Assembly: GCA_007117945.1 (NCBI GenBank)
Contig: SKTN01000381.1
Location: 1-11,538, forward strand
Direction: 5' to 3'
From: Nitriliruptoraceae bacterium
GTDB taxonomy: Bacteria > Actinomycetota > Nitriliruptoria > Nitriliruptorales > Nitriliruptoraceae
Length of the DNA: 11,538 nucleotides
This document shows, in pieces, positions 1 to 5,898 of the stretch (position 1 is its first letter; the number at the start of each line of letters is the position of its first letter). A model generated the notes under the pieces. The model worked only from the letters and a program-made list of their open reading frames with translations. It did not search any database and was not told where the DNA came from. The position numbers and the translations under genes were made by a program.

Positions 1-54
1 CACCAGCACCACCGCTCCGATGCCGATGAGCAGCAGTCCGAGGGAACGATCCAT
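1..54 (-). CDS. Start of a small membrane protein gene, cut by the window edge
   Basis: An ATG at 54-52 on the minus strand opens 18 codons, reading MDRSLGLLLIGIGAVVLV, before the window ends. It is preceded by a strong ribosome binding site (GAGGAGG, about 7 bases before the ATG, plus-strand 62-68). The visible residues are two polar/charged positions followed by an unbroken hydrophobic stretch, as expected for an N-terminal membrane helix or uncleaved signal anchor. Short DUF2905-type membrane proteins begin in this way, but so few residues cannot assign a family. The gene is divergent from the HD-GYP gene. That it is a real gene rests on the ribosome binding site plus the hydrophobic start. 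Confidence 0.5.
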   Translation of the reverse strand, partial: MDRSLGLLLIGIGAVVLV

Positions 55-101
55 CGGCGCGCCTCCTCGCGGTCTCGCCGGGCCGGACACGGGGCGTTCG
101 C

Positions 102-128
102 TCAAGGGTGCCACCTCGGTGCCGACGG
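102..128 (+). promoter_or_regulatory. Weak candidate motility-sigma (sigma-28/WhiG-like) promoter
   Basis: TCAA at 102-105 is followed after exactly 15 bases by GCCGACGG at 121-128. The known sigma-28/WhiG consensus is TAAA-N15-GCCGATAA, so this matches 3 of 4 and 5 of 8 positions with the right spacing. It lies about 160 bases before the HD-GYP start. The GCCGACGG part also lies inside a tandem repeat, so the match may be chance in GC-rich DNA. No better -35/-10 pair was seen in the 55-290 gap. Confidence 0.2.
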
Positions 129-147
129 GGCAGGTGCCGACGGGGCA
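118..147. repeat. Perfect 15-bp tandem direct repeat, two copies
   Basis: The unit GGTGCCGACGGGGCA occurs at 118-132 and again, with no gap, at 133-147. It lies in the non-coding gap between the divergent small membrane gene and the HD-GYP gene. It could be a pair of binding sites or a simple slippage duplication. It is followed directly by a hairpin at 148-168. Confidence 0.85.
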
Positions 148-168
148 CGCGCCGCAGGGTGCGGCGTG
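148..168 (+). other. Hairpin in the leader of the HD-GYP gene
   Basis: CGCCGC (150-155), loop AGGGT, GCGGCG (161-166) form a perfect 6-bp stem, extended by a G-T and a C-G pair to 148-168. It is in the gap 55-290 and would be in the 5' leader of the HD-GYP mRNA if transcription starts upstream. No T-run follows. Apart from this hairpin, the tandem repeat at 118-147 and the weak promoter candidate at 102-128, I see nothing in the gap; 200-290 is pyrimidine-rich and without a recognisable element. Confidence 0.4.
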
Positions 169-290
169 GGCCCCGTGGCCGACCAACACCGGCGGTCGCC
201 GCTAGCGTTGGCCGCCCCAGCTCCCGCTGCTGCTTCCGCCGCTGCTCCCGCCACTGCGCCTCCTGCGGCCCGTGTGCTCCTGGAACGACC

Positions 291-1508
291 ATGTTCGACA
301 AGTCGATCGACCGTCTCGAGCCGGGCGATGTCCTGGCTCGTACGGTGTTCGACGCGACGGGTCGTCCGCTGCTCAAGGCCGGGACGGCGCTGACCGCCAG
401 CTACATCGAACGGTTGCGGCGCCGCGGCTACGCGGCGGTGACGGTCGAGGACGGGCTCGCCGACGATGTCGTGCCCGAGACCCTGATCAGCGAGCAGTTG
501 CGCCACACCGTGGCCGGGCACGTGGGCATCATCTTCGGGCAGGTGGGGGAGGTCGCCCGCCAACGGGGCCGGGGCCAAGGCGGTGTCGACGCCGCGGTGC
601 AGGACCTCGGTGAGCAGCCGCTGCCCCTGGTCGACGGTGGTCGCTCCGCCCTGGAACGGCTGTACGCCGATGTGCAGGCACTGATCAACGAGATCGTCGA
701 GTCCGACACCGTGGCGGGCCTGGAGTCCCTCAAGAGCCACAACGAGTACACCTTCCAGCACTCCGTCGACGTGGCGGTGATCGGCACCCTGCTCGGCAGC
801 CGGATGGGTCTGTCGGGAGGGCGCCTGCGGGAGCTGGCGCTCGGCTGCCTGCTGCACGACATCGGCAAGCTCTACATCGAGGAGGCCATCCTCGACAAGC
901 CTGGGAAGCTCACCGCGGAGGAGTACGAGGCCGTGAAAGCGCACCCGCGCATGGGCTTCGAGCTGATCCGCCGGATGCCCGTGGTCAGCCTGCTGCCCGC
1001 CCACGTCGCCTACCAGCACCACGAACACCAGCGGGGCAGCGGCTACCCCCAGGGGTTGGTCGGCGACAACCGCATCGGACCCCGCCTCCACGAGGAGCGG
1101 ATCGGCGCGGGCAAGCTGCTGCTGATCGCGGAGATCGGCGCGGTCTCCGATGTGCACAGCGCCATCACCTCGGACCGGCCCTACCGGCCGGCGATGGCGC
1201 CCGATGTCGCTGTGGACGTGGTCGAGGGGATGGCGGGCAAGCACCTCAACCGCGAGGTGGTGGAGTTGTTCTCCCGCATCGTGCCGCGCTACCCGATCGG
1301 CCGGTGGGTGGAGCTCGCAGGTGGCGAGTTCGACGGTGCACGGGGGGTGGTGACCGAGCTCCACGTGCTGCGGATGGACCGGCCCACGGTGCGGGTCCTG
1401 CTGGACGCCGCCGGACAACGCCTGGCGTCGCCGGCGGAGCTCGACCTGCGCGACGCCGAGCAGGTCACCCTGCGCAGCCTGGCGATGGACGAGCAGCCCA
1501 CCCGCTGA
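291..1508 (+). CDS. HD-GYP domain protein, probable c-di-GMP phosphodiesterase (405 aa)
   Basis: HD-GYP proteins hydrolyse the second messenger c-di-GMP with a metal centre in the cytoplasm. The N-terminal part (about 1-55, with PGDVLARTVFDATGRPLLKAG) is the small domain often found before HD-GYP. The catalytic domain covers about 135-335. Visible residues are H157, the HD pair H189-D190 in HDIGK (K193), H218, HHE at 243-245, GYP at 251-253, D287 and SDRPYR at 294-299. A C-terminal strand-rich tail (about 338-395) is usual in this type. Two oddities stand out: the signature HHExxDGxGYP has Arg248 in place of Asp, and about 15 extra residues lie between GYP and D287. No membrane segment or receiver domain is present, so the input signal is unknown. 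I chose ATG 291 because the open frame upstream of it (from 108) encodes an Arg/Cys-rich, non-protein-like stretch. The ribosome binding site is weak (TGGAA). The gene is alone on the plus strand and ends facing the ferredoxin reductase gene. Confidence 0.92.
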   Translation: MFDKSIDRLEPGDVLARTVFDATGRPLLKAGTALTASYIERLRRRGYAAVTVEDGLADDVVPETLISEQLRHTVAGHVGIIFGQVGEVARQRGRGQGGVDAAVQDLGEQPLPLVDGGRSALERLYADVQALINEIVESDTVAGLESLKSHNEYTFQHSVDVAVIGTLLGSRMGLSGGRLRELALGCLLHDIGKLYIEEAILDKPGKLTAEEYEAVKAHPRMGFELIRRMPVVSLLPAHVAYQHHEHQRGSGYPQGLVGDNRIGPRLHEERIGAGKLLLIAEIGAVSDVHSAITSDRPYRPAMAPDVAVDVVEGMAGKHLNREVVELFSRIVPRYPIGRWVELAGGEFDGARGVVTELHVLRMDRPTVRVLLDAAGQRLASPAELDLRDAEQVTLRSLAMDEQPTR

Positions 1509-1561
1509 GCCCGGTCACGCGCGGCCGGGTGCCCGTCGGCAGCAGCGGCACAGACCGCGCA

Positions 1562-1587
1562 GCCGCCGGAGGGCTCACCCCGGCGGC
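1562..1587. terminator. Hairpin between convergent genes, possible bidirectional terminator
   Basis: GCCGCCGG (1562-1569) pairs with CCGGCGGC (1580-1587). After a bulged A, GG pairs with CC, closing a five-base loop. The hairpin is 53 bases after the HD-GYP stop and 17 bases after the stop of the convergent ferredoxin-NADP reductase gene. There is no T-run on either strand, so it would be a hairpin-only terminator of the kind proposed for high-GC actinobacteria. The rest of 1509-1604 holds nothing else recognisable. Confidence 0.5.
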
Positions 1588-1604
1588 CACCCGTCGGACC
1601 GCGC

Positions 1605-2585
1605 TCAGCCGCCCGAGGAGTGGCCCGGGAAGACCTTGGCCTCCGGGTTGATGTGCACGGCGGCGTTGTTGACCGCCGTGGCCGCCTCACCGAACCCGAC
1701 GGAGATCAGGCGGACCTTGCCGTCGTACTCCGTGATGTCGCCACCGGCGAACACCCCCGGCACGTTGGTCTGCATCCGGGTGTCGACCAGGATGTGGCGG
1801 CCGTCGATCACGATCGGCCACTGCCTGAGGGGCCCGAGGTCCGACTTGAAGCCGAGGGCGGCGATCACCTTGTTCACCTTCAGGGTGCGGCGCTCGTCGG
1901 TGCGGTTGTTGAACACCTCGACGAGCTCGATCCCGTTGTCGCCGCTGATCGAGTCCACCTCGGTGAAGGTGAGCACCTCGACGGAGGAGGCCAGCATCTT
2001 GTTGACGGAGTCCTCGTGGGCGCGGAAGCGGTCCCGGCGGTGGATGAGGGTGATCGAGCCGGCGATCCCCTCCAGGTTGAGCGCCCAGTCCACGGCCGAG
2101 TCACCCCCGCCGACGATCAGCACGTCGTCGTCGCGCATGGAGTCCAGCGCCTTGACGAAGTAGACGAGGCCGTCGCCCTCGAAGTCCTCCGCGTCGGGCA
2201 GCGGTCGCGGCGTGAAGTGGCCGATCCCACCGGTGATGACCACGGCCTTGGTGTGGATCACCGTGCCCTTGCTGGTGGTCAGGGTGAAGCTGCCATCGTC
2301 GTGGGGGGTGAGCTCATCCGCGCGCTGACCGAGCAGGTAGAGGGGGTCGTAGGGGGCGGCCTGCTCCACGCACCGTTCGATCAGCTCCCGGCCCTTGACC
2401 GCCGGGAAGCCGGCGACGTCGAAGATCGCCTTCTCCGGGTACAGCGCCGTGACCTGTCCGCCGGGCTCGGTGAGCGAGTCGATGATGGCGATCGTCAGGC
2501 CACGGAAACCCGCGTAGTACGCGGCGTACAGGCCCGCCGGGCCCGCTCCGACGATGCTGATGTCGACCTCGTGTACTGGCGCCAC
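1605..2585 (-). CDS. Ferredoxin-NADP(+) reductase, thioredoxin-reductase-like type (326 aa)
   Basis: This FAD enzyme moves electrons between NADPH and ferredoxin or flavodoxin in the cytoplasm. The FAD-binding motif GAGPAG is at 13-18 and EPGGQ at 40-44. The NADPH-binding motif GGGDSA is at 159-164 with HRRDRFR at 182-188. The second FAD motif FAGGD is at 279-283, and the tail VFPGHSS at 318-324 is typical of the YumC-type family. The CxxC redox pair of true thioredoxin reductases is absent, which separates the two families. The length fits (about 325-350). The start is GTG 2585, preceded by AGGAGCAGGAC as ribosome binding site, three codons before the first strand. It is last in the minus-strand series but separated from the HAD gene by 335 bases with its own repeats, so it is probably transcribed alone. 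Its ferredoxin partner is not in the window. Confidence 0.94.
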   Translation of the reverse strand: MAPVHEVDISIVGAGPAGLYAAYYAGFRGLTIAIIDSLTEPGGQVTALYPEKAIFDVAGFPAVKGRELIERCVEQAAPYDPLYLLGQRADELTPHDDGSFTLTTSKGTVIHTKAVVITGGIGHFTPRPLPDAEDFEGDGLVYFVKALDSMRDDDVLIVGGGDSAVDWALNLEGIAGSITLIHRRDRFRAHEDSVNKMLASSVEVLTFTEVDSISGDNGIELVEVFNNRTDERRTLKVNKVIAALGFKSDLGPLRQWPIVIDGRHILVDTRMQTNVPGVFAGGDITEYDGKVRLISVGFGEAATAVNNAAVHINPEAKVFPGHSSGG

Positions 2586-2669
2586 GTCCTGCTCCTGGTC
2601 CGGGGGGCCACACTGCCCCGTGCTGGCCGGTCTGCACGGTCCTGCAGCCCGTGCATCGAGCGCACGTCG

Positions 2670-2710
2670 AGGCTAACAAGGGCGCCTGTCCCGCCCCGAA
2701 CCCGCGGGAC
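2670..2710 (-). promoter_or_regulatory. Candidate promoter with an overlapping inverted repeat
   Basis: On the minus strand TAGCCT (2675-2670) fits the actinobacterial -10 pattern TANNNT, about 85 bases before the reductase start codon. The place where a -35 box would be (about 2693-2698) is covered by a perfect 7-bp inverted repeat, GTCCCGC (2688-2694) and GCGGGAC (2704-2710), separated by nine bases. No clear -35 match is present, which is common for activator-dependent promoters. The repeat could be an operator or an RNA hairpin if transcription starts further upstream. Evidence is only positional. Confidence 0.3.
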
Positions 2711-2799
2711 CACCTCCGCGGCGGCGGGTCAGACCGTTCGGGGTGGTCGGGGGCGCTGGGCCGGTGGGTCGAGCCCGTTGCCGACGCCGTTCGGGGTGG
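2691..2799. repeat. Three copies of GTTCGGGGYGG upstream of the reductase gene
   Basis: GTTCGGGGTGG occurs on the plus strand at 2736-2746 and at 2789-2799. These two are part of a longer direct repeat (2734-2758 and 2787-2811) with a single mismatch in 25 bases. The distance is 53 bases, close to five helical turns. A third copy, GTTCGGGGCGG, lies on the minus strand at 2701-2691, inside the 7-bp inverted repeat at the candidate promoter. Such an arrangement is compatible with cooperative binding of a regulator, though a duplication is also possible. Confidence 0.6.
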
Positions 2800-2810
2800 T
2801 CGGGGTCGCT

Positions 2811-2853
2811 GTGTGCAGTGTTGTGACGTGATGCGGGTCGCTTCGCTGCACAC
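2811..2853. repeat. 8-bp perfect inverted repeat with 27-base spacer
   Basis: GTGTGCAG (2811-2818) and CTGCACAC (2846-2853) are exact reverse complements. They surround the most A/T-containing piece of the gap, which includes GTGACGTGAT. The left arm abuts the end of the second long direct-repeat copy. It may be an operator or part of an RNA structure downstream of the HAD gene; no function can be assigned. Confidence 0.5.
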
Positions 2854-2906
2854 CGTCCGTTCCTCGGCTGCTGACCGGGTGTTGCGGGGAGGTGCAGGGA
2901 CGCCGG

Positions 2907-2919
2907 GCGGGCGGCCCGC
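2907..2919 (-). terminator. Short hairpin directly after the HAD gene
   Basis: On the minus strand GCGGG-CCG-CCCGC begins one base after the HAD stop codon. The stem is only 5 bp with a three-base loop and no T-run, so it is a weak terminator candidate. It is listed because it is placed where the methyltransferase/HAD transcript should end, before the reductase promoter region. Confidence 0.3.
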
Positions 2920-2920
2920 T

Positions 2921-3781
2921 TCAGGTCGCCGGGAGCGCCGCCAGGGTCGCCACCGTGACCTCCGCGAGGCTGTCCACCACCGTTCTCCCGGGCCCGTCGA
3001 CCACGGGGACACCGTGGGGCACGGCCAGCACCCGCGCGCCGCTGGCCTCCCCGGCGGCCACGCCGGTGGGCGAGTCCTCCACCACCACCGCCTCGTCCAC
3101 GGCGACGCCCAACAGCCGGGCGGCGCGTAGGTAGCCCTCCGGGTCCGGTTTGGGGCGTGCCACCTCGTCGACGGCGACGGTGACCTCCACCTCGATGCCG
3201 AGCTGGTGTACCACCGCCTCCAGCAGGCGCCGCGGGCTCGCCGTGACCACCGCCGTCGGCACCGCAGCACGGGCCAACTCGGCGAGGAGTTCCTCCGCAC
3301 CCGGACGCCACGCGACCACCACGCCGTCGTCCCCAGCGGCCCCCTCGTCCCCAGCGGCCCCCTCGCCCAGACCGTCCCGTTCGTCCCCCGCGGTCGTGCC
3401 CGGTCCACCCGCCAGGGAGGCCAGTGCGTGGTCGATGAGCCGGGCGACGAGGTGGTCGCGGTCGTCGGGCGGGGCGAGCTCGGATCCCAGGAGGGCGGTG
3501 GCGGCATCGCCGAGGTCCCGGCCCAGCGCATCGGCCCACCAGTCGGGCTCCAGCTCGGCACCGGCGTCCGCTGCCAGGCGCCGGTAGGCGTGGCGCCACA
3601 TGGCCTCGGTGTCGGCCAGGGTGCCGTCGAGATCGAACAGCACCGCCGCCGGGCGGGTCGCCACCCCGGGGCCACGTCCTGGCGTGGCTGCGCCGGTGCG
3701 GCGTGTGTGCTCCTGCTCCCCGGGGCTGCGACCATCGGTGGCAGCCTCCCGACCCGGGTCACCGCCCGCAGCCTCAGCCAT
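2921..3781 (-). CDS. HAD-superfamily hydrolase, beta-phosphoglucomutase-like (286 aa)
   Basis: This is a cytoplasmic phosphatase or phosphomutase of HAD subfamily IA; the substrate is not predictable. All four HAD motifs are visible: DLDGT at 50-54 (nucleophile D50, acid/base D52), VVTASP at 178-183, RPKPDP at 209-214 (K211) and VVEDSPTG at 233-240. A helical cap lies at about 57-123. Between cap and core is an unusual Gly/Asp/Glu-rich insert (about 125-153) that contains a coding tandem repeat. The ATG at 3781 lies inside the end of the upstream methyltransferase gene, giving ATGGCTGA with 8 bases of overlap, so translation is probably coupled. The first 40 residues look disordered. A GTG at codon 40 (3664) is a possible later start that would put DLDGT close to the N terminus, as is usual in this family. 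The two coupled genes may act on related small molecules, but this is inference. Confidence 0.9.
   Translation of the reverse strand: MAEAAGGDPGREAATDGRSPGEQEHTRRTGAATPGRGPGVATRPAAVLFDLDGTLADTEAMWRHAYRRLAADAGAELEPDWWADALGRDLGDAATALLGSELAPPDDRDHLVARLIDHALASLAGGPGTTAGDERDGLGEGAAGDEGAAGDDGVVVAWRPGAEELLAELARAAVPTAVVTASPRRLLEAVVHQLGIEVEVTVAVDEVARPKPDPEGYLRAARLLGVAVDEAVVVEDSPTGVAAGEASGARVLAVPHGVPVVDGPGRTVVDSLAEVTVATLAALPAT
3327..3362. repeat. 18-bp tandem repeat inside the HAD gene
   Basis: TCGTCCCCAGCGGCCCCC is present at 3327-3344 and exactly repeated at 3345-3362. Because 18 is a multiple of three, the duplication keeps the frame and gives the repeated six-residue pattern GAAGD(E/D) in the acidic linker (about residues 141-152). 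It is a recent in-frame duplication or slippage product in a non-catalytic part of the protein. Confidence 0.9.
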
Positions 3782-4925
3782 CGGGTGCGGCCACCACCAG
3801 GGCGGTCAGGGAGTGTCCCACCCCGAGTCCCGCCTGGGCCTCGTGCTCCATCGCGAGGAGGTCCTCGGCGAGGCGGGGCTGCGCCTCGGCTGCCACCCGT
3901 TCCGCTGGCAGGGCGGCGGCGGCCCGTCCTGCCGCTGCGAGCAGTTCCTCCCAGCGTGCGATGAAGGTGGCGAGGAAGCGCTCCACCGGCTCGGGTGCCG
4001 GGGGCAGATCGAGGTCGCTCAGCAGCAGCGCGGAGGGATCCACCAGCGTGTGCGGGTCCGCGAGGTCGTTGACCAGCTGCCGCAGGTCGCGCAGGCCCGG
4101 GGTGTAGGCGCCCGTGGCGGTGTGCCGGCCGACGACGATGGAGCGGTCGACGAGCTCCAGGCGTGACAGCGTGCGACCGGCGTCCCTGGCCGCTGCCTCG
4201 ATGAGCTCCGCGAGCTCGGATCCGCCGTAGGTCGACATCGGCGTGGCACCGGCCTCGCGGTCGGTGGAGAAGAAGCTCATCGCGTACTCCCAGCGGGTCT
4301 GCTCCCACCGGCTGGTCCACTCCAGGGAGTACCGCCCCAGCACGTCGATGACCAGCACGGTCCCGGCGCCGGTGCCGCGCCCTGCTGCCAACGCCTCGGT
4401 CACCACCTCCCGCAGCTCTCCACGGGTGAGGTGGGAGAAGGGCACCCCGGAGGACACGTACAGCTCCTGGGGCGCGCCGGGGATGCCGGCGCGGATGTCG
4501 CCCCGCAGGAACCGGGAGCGTTCGTCGCCCAGACGCTGCTCAGCCACCGCGAGCAGGGCAGCGTCGAGGTCGACACCGAGGTAGTCCAGCAGGGGTGCGC
4601 CGTGGTCCCGCAGCACCGGGGTCCGGCGCAGTAGCTCGAGGACCACCCCGGTCCCGCACCCGACATCGAGCACGCGCAGCGGCTCCGGTCCCCTGCTGGC
4701 TCCACCGGTTCCACGCGCTGCCGCCCTGACGGCGCGATCCAGCAGTCCGATCAGCTGGGGCTCCTCCCACACGCGCTTGACCCAGTCACGTCGCGCCGGC
4801 GAGGTGTAGTGGTCCAGGGCGCCCGCGTAGGCGTCGCCCGGCCCGTCCGTGCGCGGGTCAGCCGTACCGGCGGGAGGGTGGTCTTCCGGGTCCGCGGGCG
4901 GTCGCGCGGCGTCGGCGTCCGGCAC
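3774..4925 (-). CDS. Class I SAM-dependent methyltransferase, substrate unknown (383 aa)
   Basis: A Rossmann-fold methyltransferase is shown by motif I VLDVGCGTG (85-93), the acidic residue after strand 2 in LGVDLD (116-121), and RGDI (141-144). The region before it (about 36-70, with HYTSPARRDWVKRVW) and a long C-terminal part (about 200-383) are not ones I can match to a named family. The C-terminal part includes a helical stretch rich in Ala/Glu and ends in GLGVGHSLTALVV. I chose GTG 4925 because GGAGGT lies 5 bases upstream. The frame is open up to a GTG at 5024 that overlaps the rlmA stop as GTGA, but those 33 extra codons are Arg/Pro-rich, use rare AGA, CGA and AGG, and have weaker third-position G/C bias. 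The stop overlaps the HAD start by 8 bases. It follows rlmA after 95 bases. Confidence 0.82.
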   Translation of the reverse strand: MPDADAARPPADPEDHPPAGTADPRTDGPGDAYAGALDHYTSPARRDWVKRVWEEPQLIGLLDRAVRAAARGTGGASRGPEPLRVLDVGCGTGVVLELLRRTPVLRDHGAPLLDYLGVDLDAALLAVAEQRLGDERSRFLRGDIRAGIPGAPQELYVSSGVPFSHLTRGELREVVTEALAAGRGTGAGTVLVIDVLGRYSLEWTSRWEQTRWEYAMSFFSTDREAGATPMSTYGGSELAELIEAAARDAGRTLSRLELVDRSIVVGRHTATGAYTPGLRDLRQLVNDLADPHTLVDPSALLLSDLDLPPAPEPVERFLATFIARWEELLAAAGRAAAALPAERVAAEAQPRLAEDLLAMEHEAQAGLGVGHSLTALVVAAPDG

Positions 4926-4936
4926 CAGGCACCTCC
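4926..4936 (-). promoter_or_regulatory. Ribosome binding site that decides the methyltransferase start
   Basis: On the minus strand GGAGGT (4936-4931) stands 5 bases before the GTG at 4925. It is a near-perfect Shine-Dalgarno match and is the main reason to prefer this start to the GTG at 5024 that overlaps the rlmA stop codon. Confidence 0.7.
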
Positions 4937-5020
4937 GGGTCCAGCGGGTCGGCGGGAGCGGTGCCCCGGCAGGCGGTCGGTGCCGACGGCGTGGTCGCCC
5001 CGCTCGCGGCGGTCTGCCGA

Positions 5021-5887
5021 TCACCGCGTCAGGCTACCGGCGCCACCTCGCACCTCGCGGCGGACGAACCGGCTGAGGGTCACGGCCACGCGCACCTCGC
5101 TGGCCGCCGGCAGTTCGCGGGCGGCCGCCTCCAGGGCCCCGACATCGAGGTGGTGGCCGCTCGGGCCCATGCCGGCGAGGTCGGCCGCCTGTGACGCACG
5201 CACCTCCACCACGTCCTCGACCCGGTCCCGAGCCACCTCCGTGAAGGCCGGGCCCAGACGGTCGGGCAGTGACGCGGCCTTGTCCTCCGCGACGTCGAGG
5301 AGGTCGAAGGGGCCCCTGAGCTCGGCGAGGTGGTCGGGCAGCGGTGTGACCACCAGCAGGGTCCCACCCGGCGCGACCACGCGGGCCAGTTCCTCGGCCG
5401 GGCGGGGCGCGAAGACGTCGAGCAGCAGTGCCACGGACCCGGTGGCCACAGGCAGGCCGTCCCACACGTCGGCCACGATGCTGGCGGCCCGCTGGTGGCA
5501 CCGGGCTGCCCGCCGGGCGGCGGCCTTGGAGACGTCGATCGCCAGGCCGGCCCGGTCCTCGCGCGCGTCGAGCACCGCGGCCAGGTAGGTGCCGGGACCC
5601 GCCCCGAGGTCGCAGACGATCCCCGGGGGGAGCGCGGCCGCGCGTGCGGCCGCGACCACCGCCGTGTGCACCGCCCCCAGCAGATCTGCCCCGTGGACGC
5701 GGAGCCGCCGCTCGATCATCGGTGCCGGGTCACCGCTGTGGGCCAGGGGTCGGCGGATCAGCGTCGCATAGCCCTGGCGCGCGAGGTCGAAGCGGTGTCC
5801 CGCTGCACAGGCCAGGGAGCGTGCGTCCTGCTGGAGCCCTTGGCCGTCGTGGGGGCAGACCAGTGCGGCGAGGACAGCGGGGTGCAT
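5021..5887 (-). CDS. rlmA: RlmA-type 23S rRNA (guanine-N1) methyltransferase (288 aa)
   Basis: RlmA proteins methylate N1 of a guanine in helix 35 of 23S rRNA (G745 or G748), near the peptide exit tunnel; some relatives give macrolide resistance. The N-terminal zinc-finger region is CPHDGQGL (11-18) followed by CAAGHRFDLARQGY (27-40), and then GDPAPMIERR (52-61), matching the family's GD-x-M-x-x-R block. The SAM-binding motif CDLGAGPGTY is at 92-101. DVFAPRPAEELARVVAPGG (157-175) corresponds to the family motif with the catalytic-loop proline. Of the four zinc ligands in E. coli RlmA (Cys-x2-Cys, Cys, His), the second Cys position is Asp14 here, with His13 beside it as a possible substitute. 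ATG 5887 was chosen because the alignment to the zinc finger begins there; it lies 11 bases after the inositol synthase stop, so the two are surely co-transcribed. No strong ribosome binding site is seen, which suggests coupling. Confidence 0.87.
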   Translation of the reverse strand: MHPAVLAALVCPHDGQGLQQDARSLACAAGHRFDLARQGYATLIRRPLAHSGDPAPMIERRLRVHGADLLGAVHTAVVAAARAAALPPGIVCDLGAGPGTYLAAVLDAREDRAGLAIDVSKAAARRAARCHQRAASIVADVWDGLPVATGSVALLLDVFAPRPAEELARVVAPGGTLLVVTPLPDHLAELRGPFDLLDVAEDKAASLPDRLGPAFTEVARDRVEDVVEVRASQAADLAGMGPSGHHLDVGALEAAARELPAASEVRVAVTLSRFVRREVRGGAGSLTR

Positions 5888-5898
5888 CAGCGCGGGTT

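Larger units (their letters stand above)
2586..2920 (-). promoter_or_regulatory. Non-coding gap upstream of the ferredoxin-NADP reductase gene
   Basis: These 335 bases lie between the HAD stop and the reductase start, both on the minus strand. No open frame with a ribosome binding site and protein-like composition is seen. The gap holds a hairpin just after the HAD stop, an 8-bp inverted repeat (2811-2853), two direct copies and one inverted copy of GTTCGGGGYGG (2691-2799), and an inverted repeat over the expected -35 region of a weak promoter (2670-2710). It has slightly more A/T than the genes around it at about 2810-2870. The density of repeats suggests a regulated promoter for the reductase; this is inference. 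Confidence 0.45.

Noticed and set aside
108..290. Upstream extension of the HD-GYP protein to an ATG at 108
   Set aside because: The 61 added residues are Arg/Cys/Pro-rich and unlike any HD-GYP N terminus, and the extension would run through the tandem repeat and hairpin.
102..1418. 438-codon open frame on the minus strand
   Set aside because: Antisense to the HD-GYP gene, with a His/Ala/Gly-rich product and no recognisable motif.
2314..4320. 668-codon open frame on the minus strand
   Set aside because: It crosses the reductase, the gap, the HAD and the methyltransferase genes in another frame; Arg/Pro/Gly-rich, no domain.
4926..5024. Upstream start of the methyltransferase at GTG 5024 (GTGA overlap with the rlmA stop)
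   Set aside because: Coupling would be plausible, but the extra 33 codons have poor third-position G/C and rare Arg codons, and GGAGGT stands right before GTG 4925. Kept as a lesser possibility.
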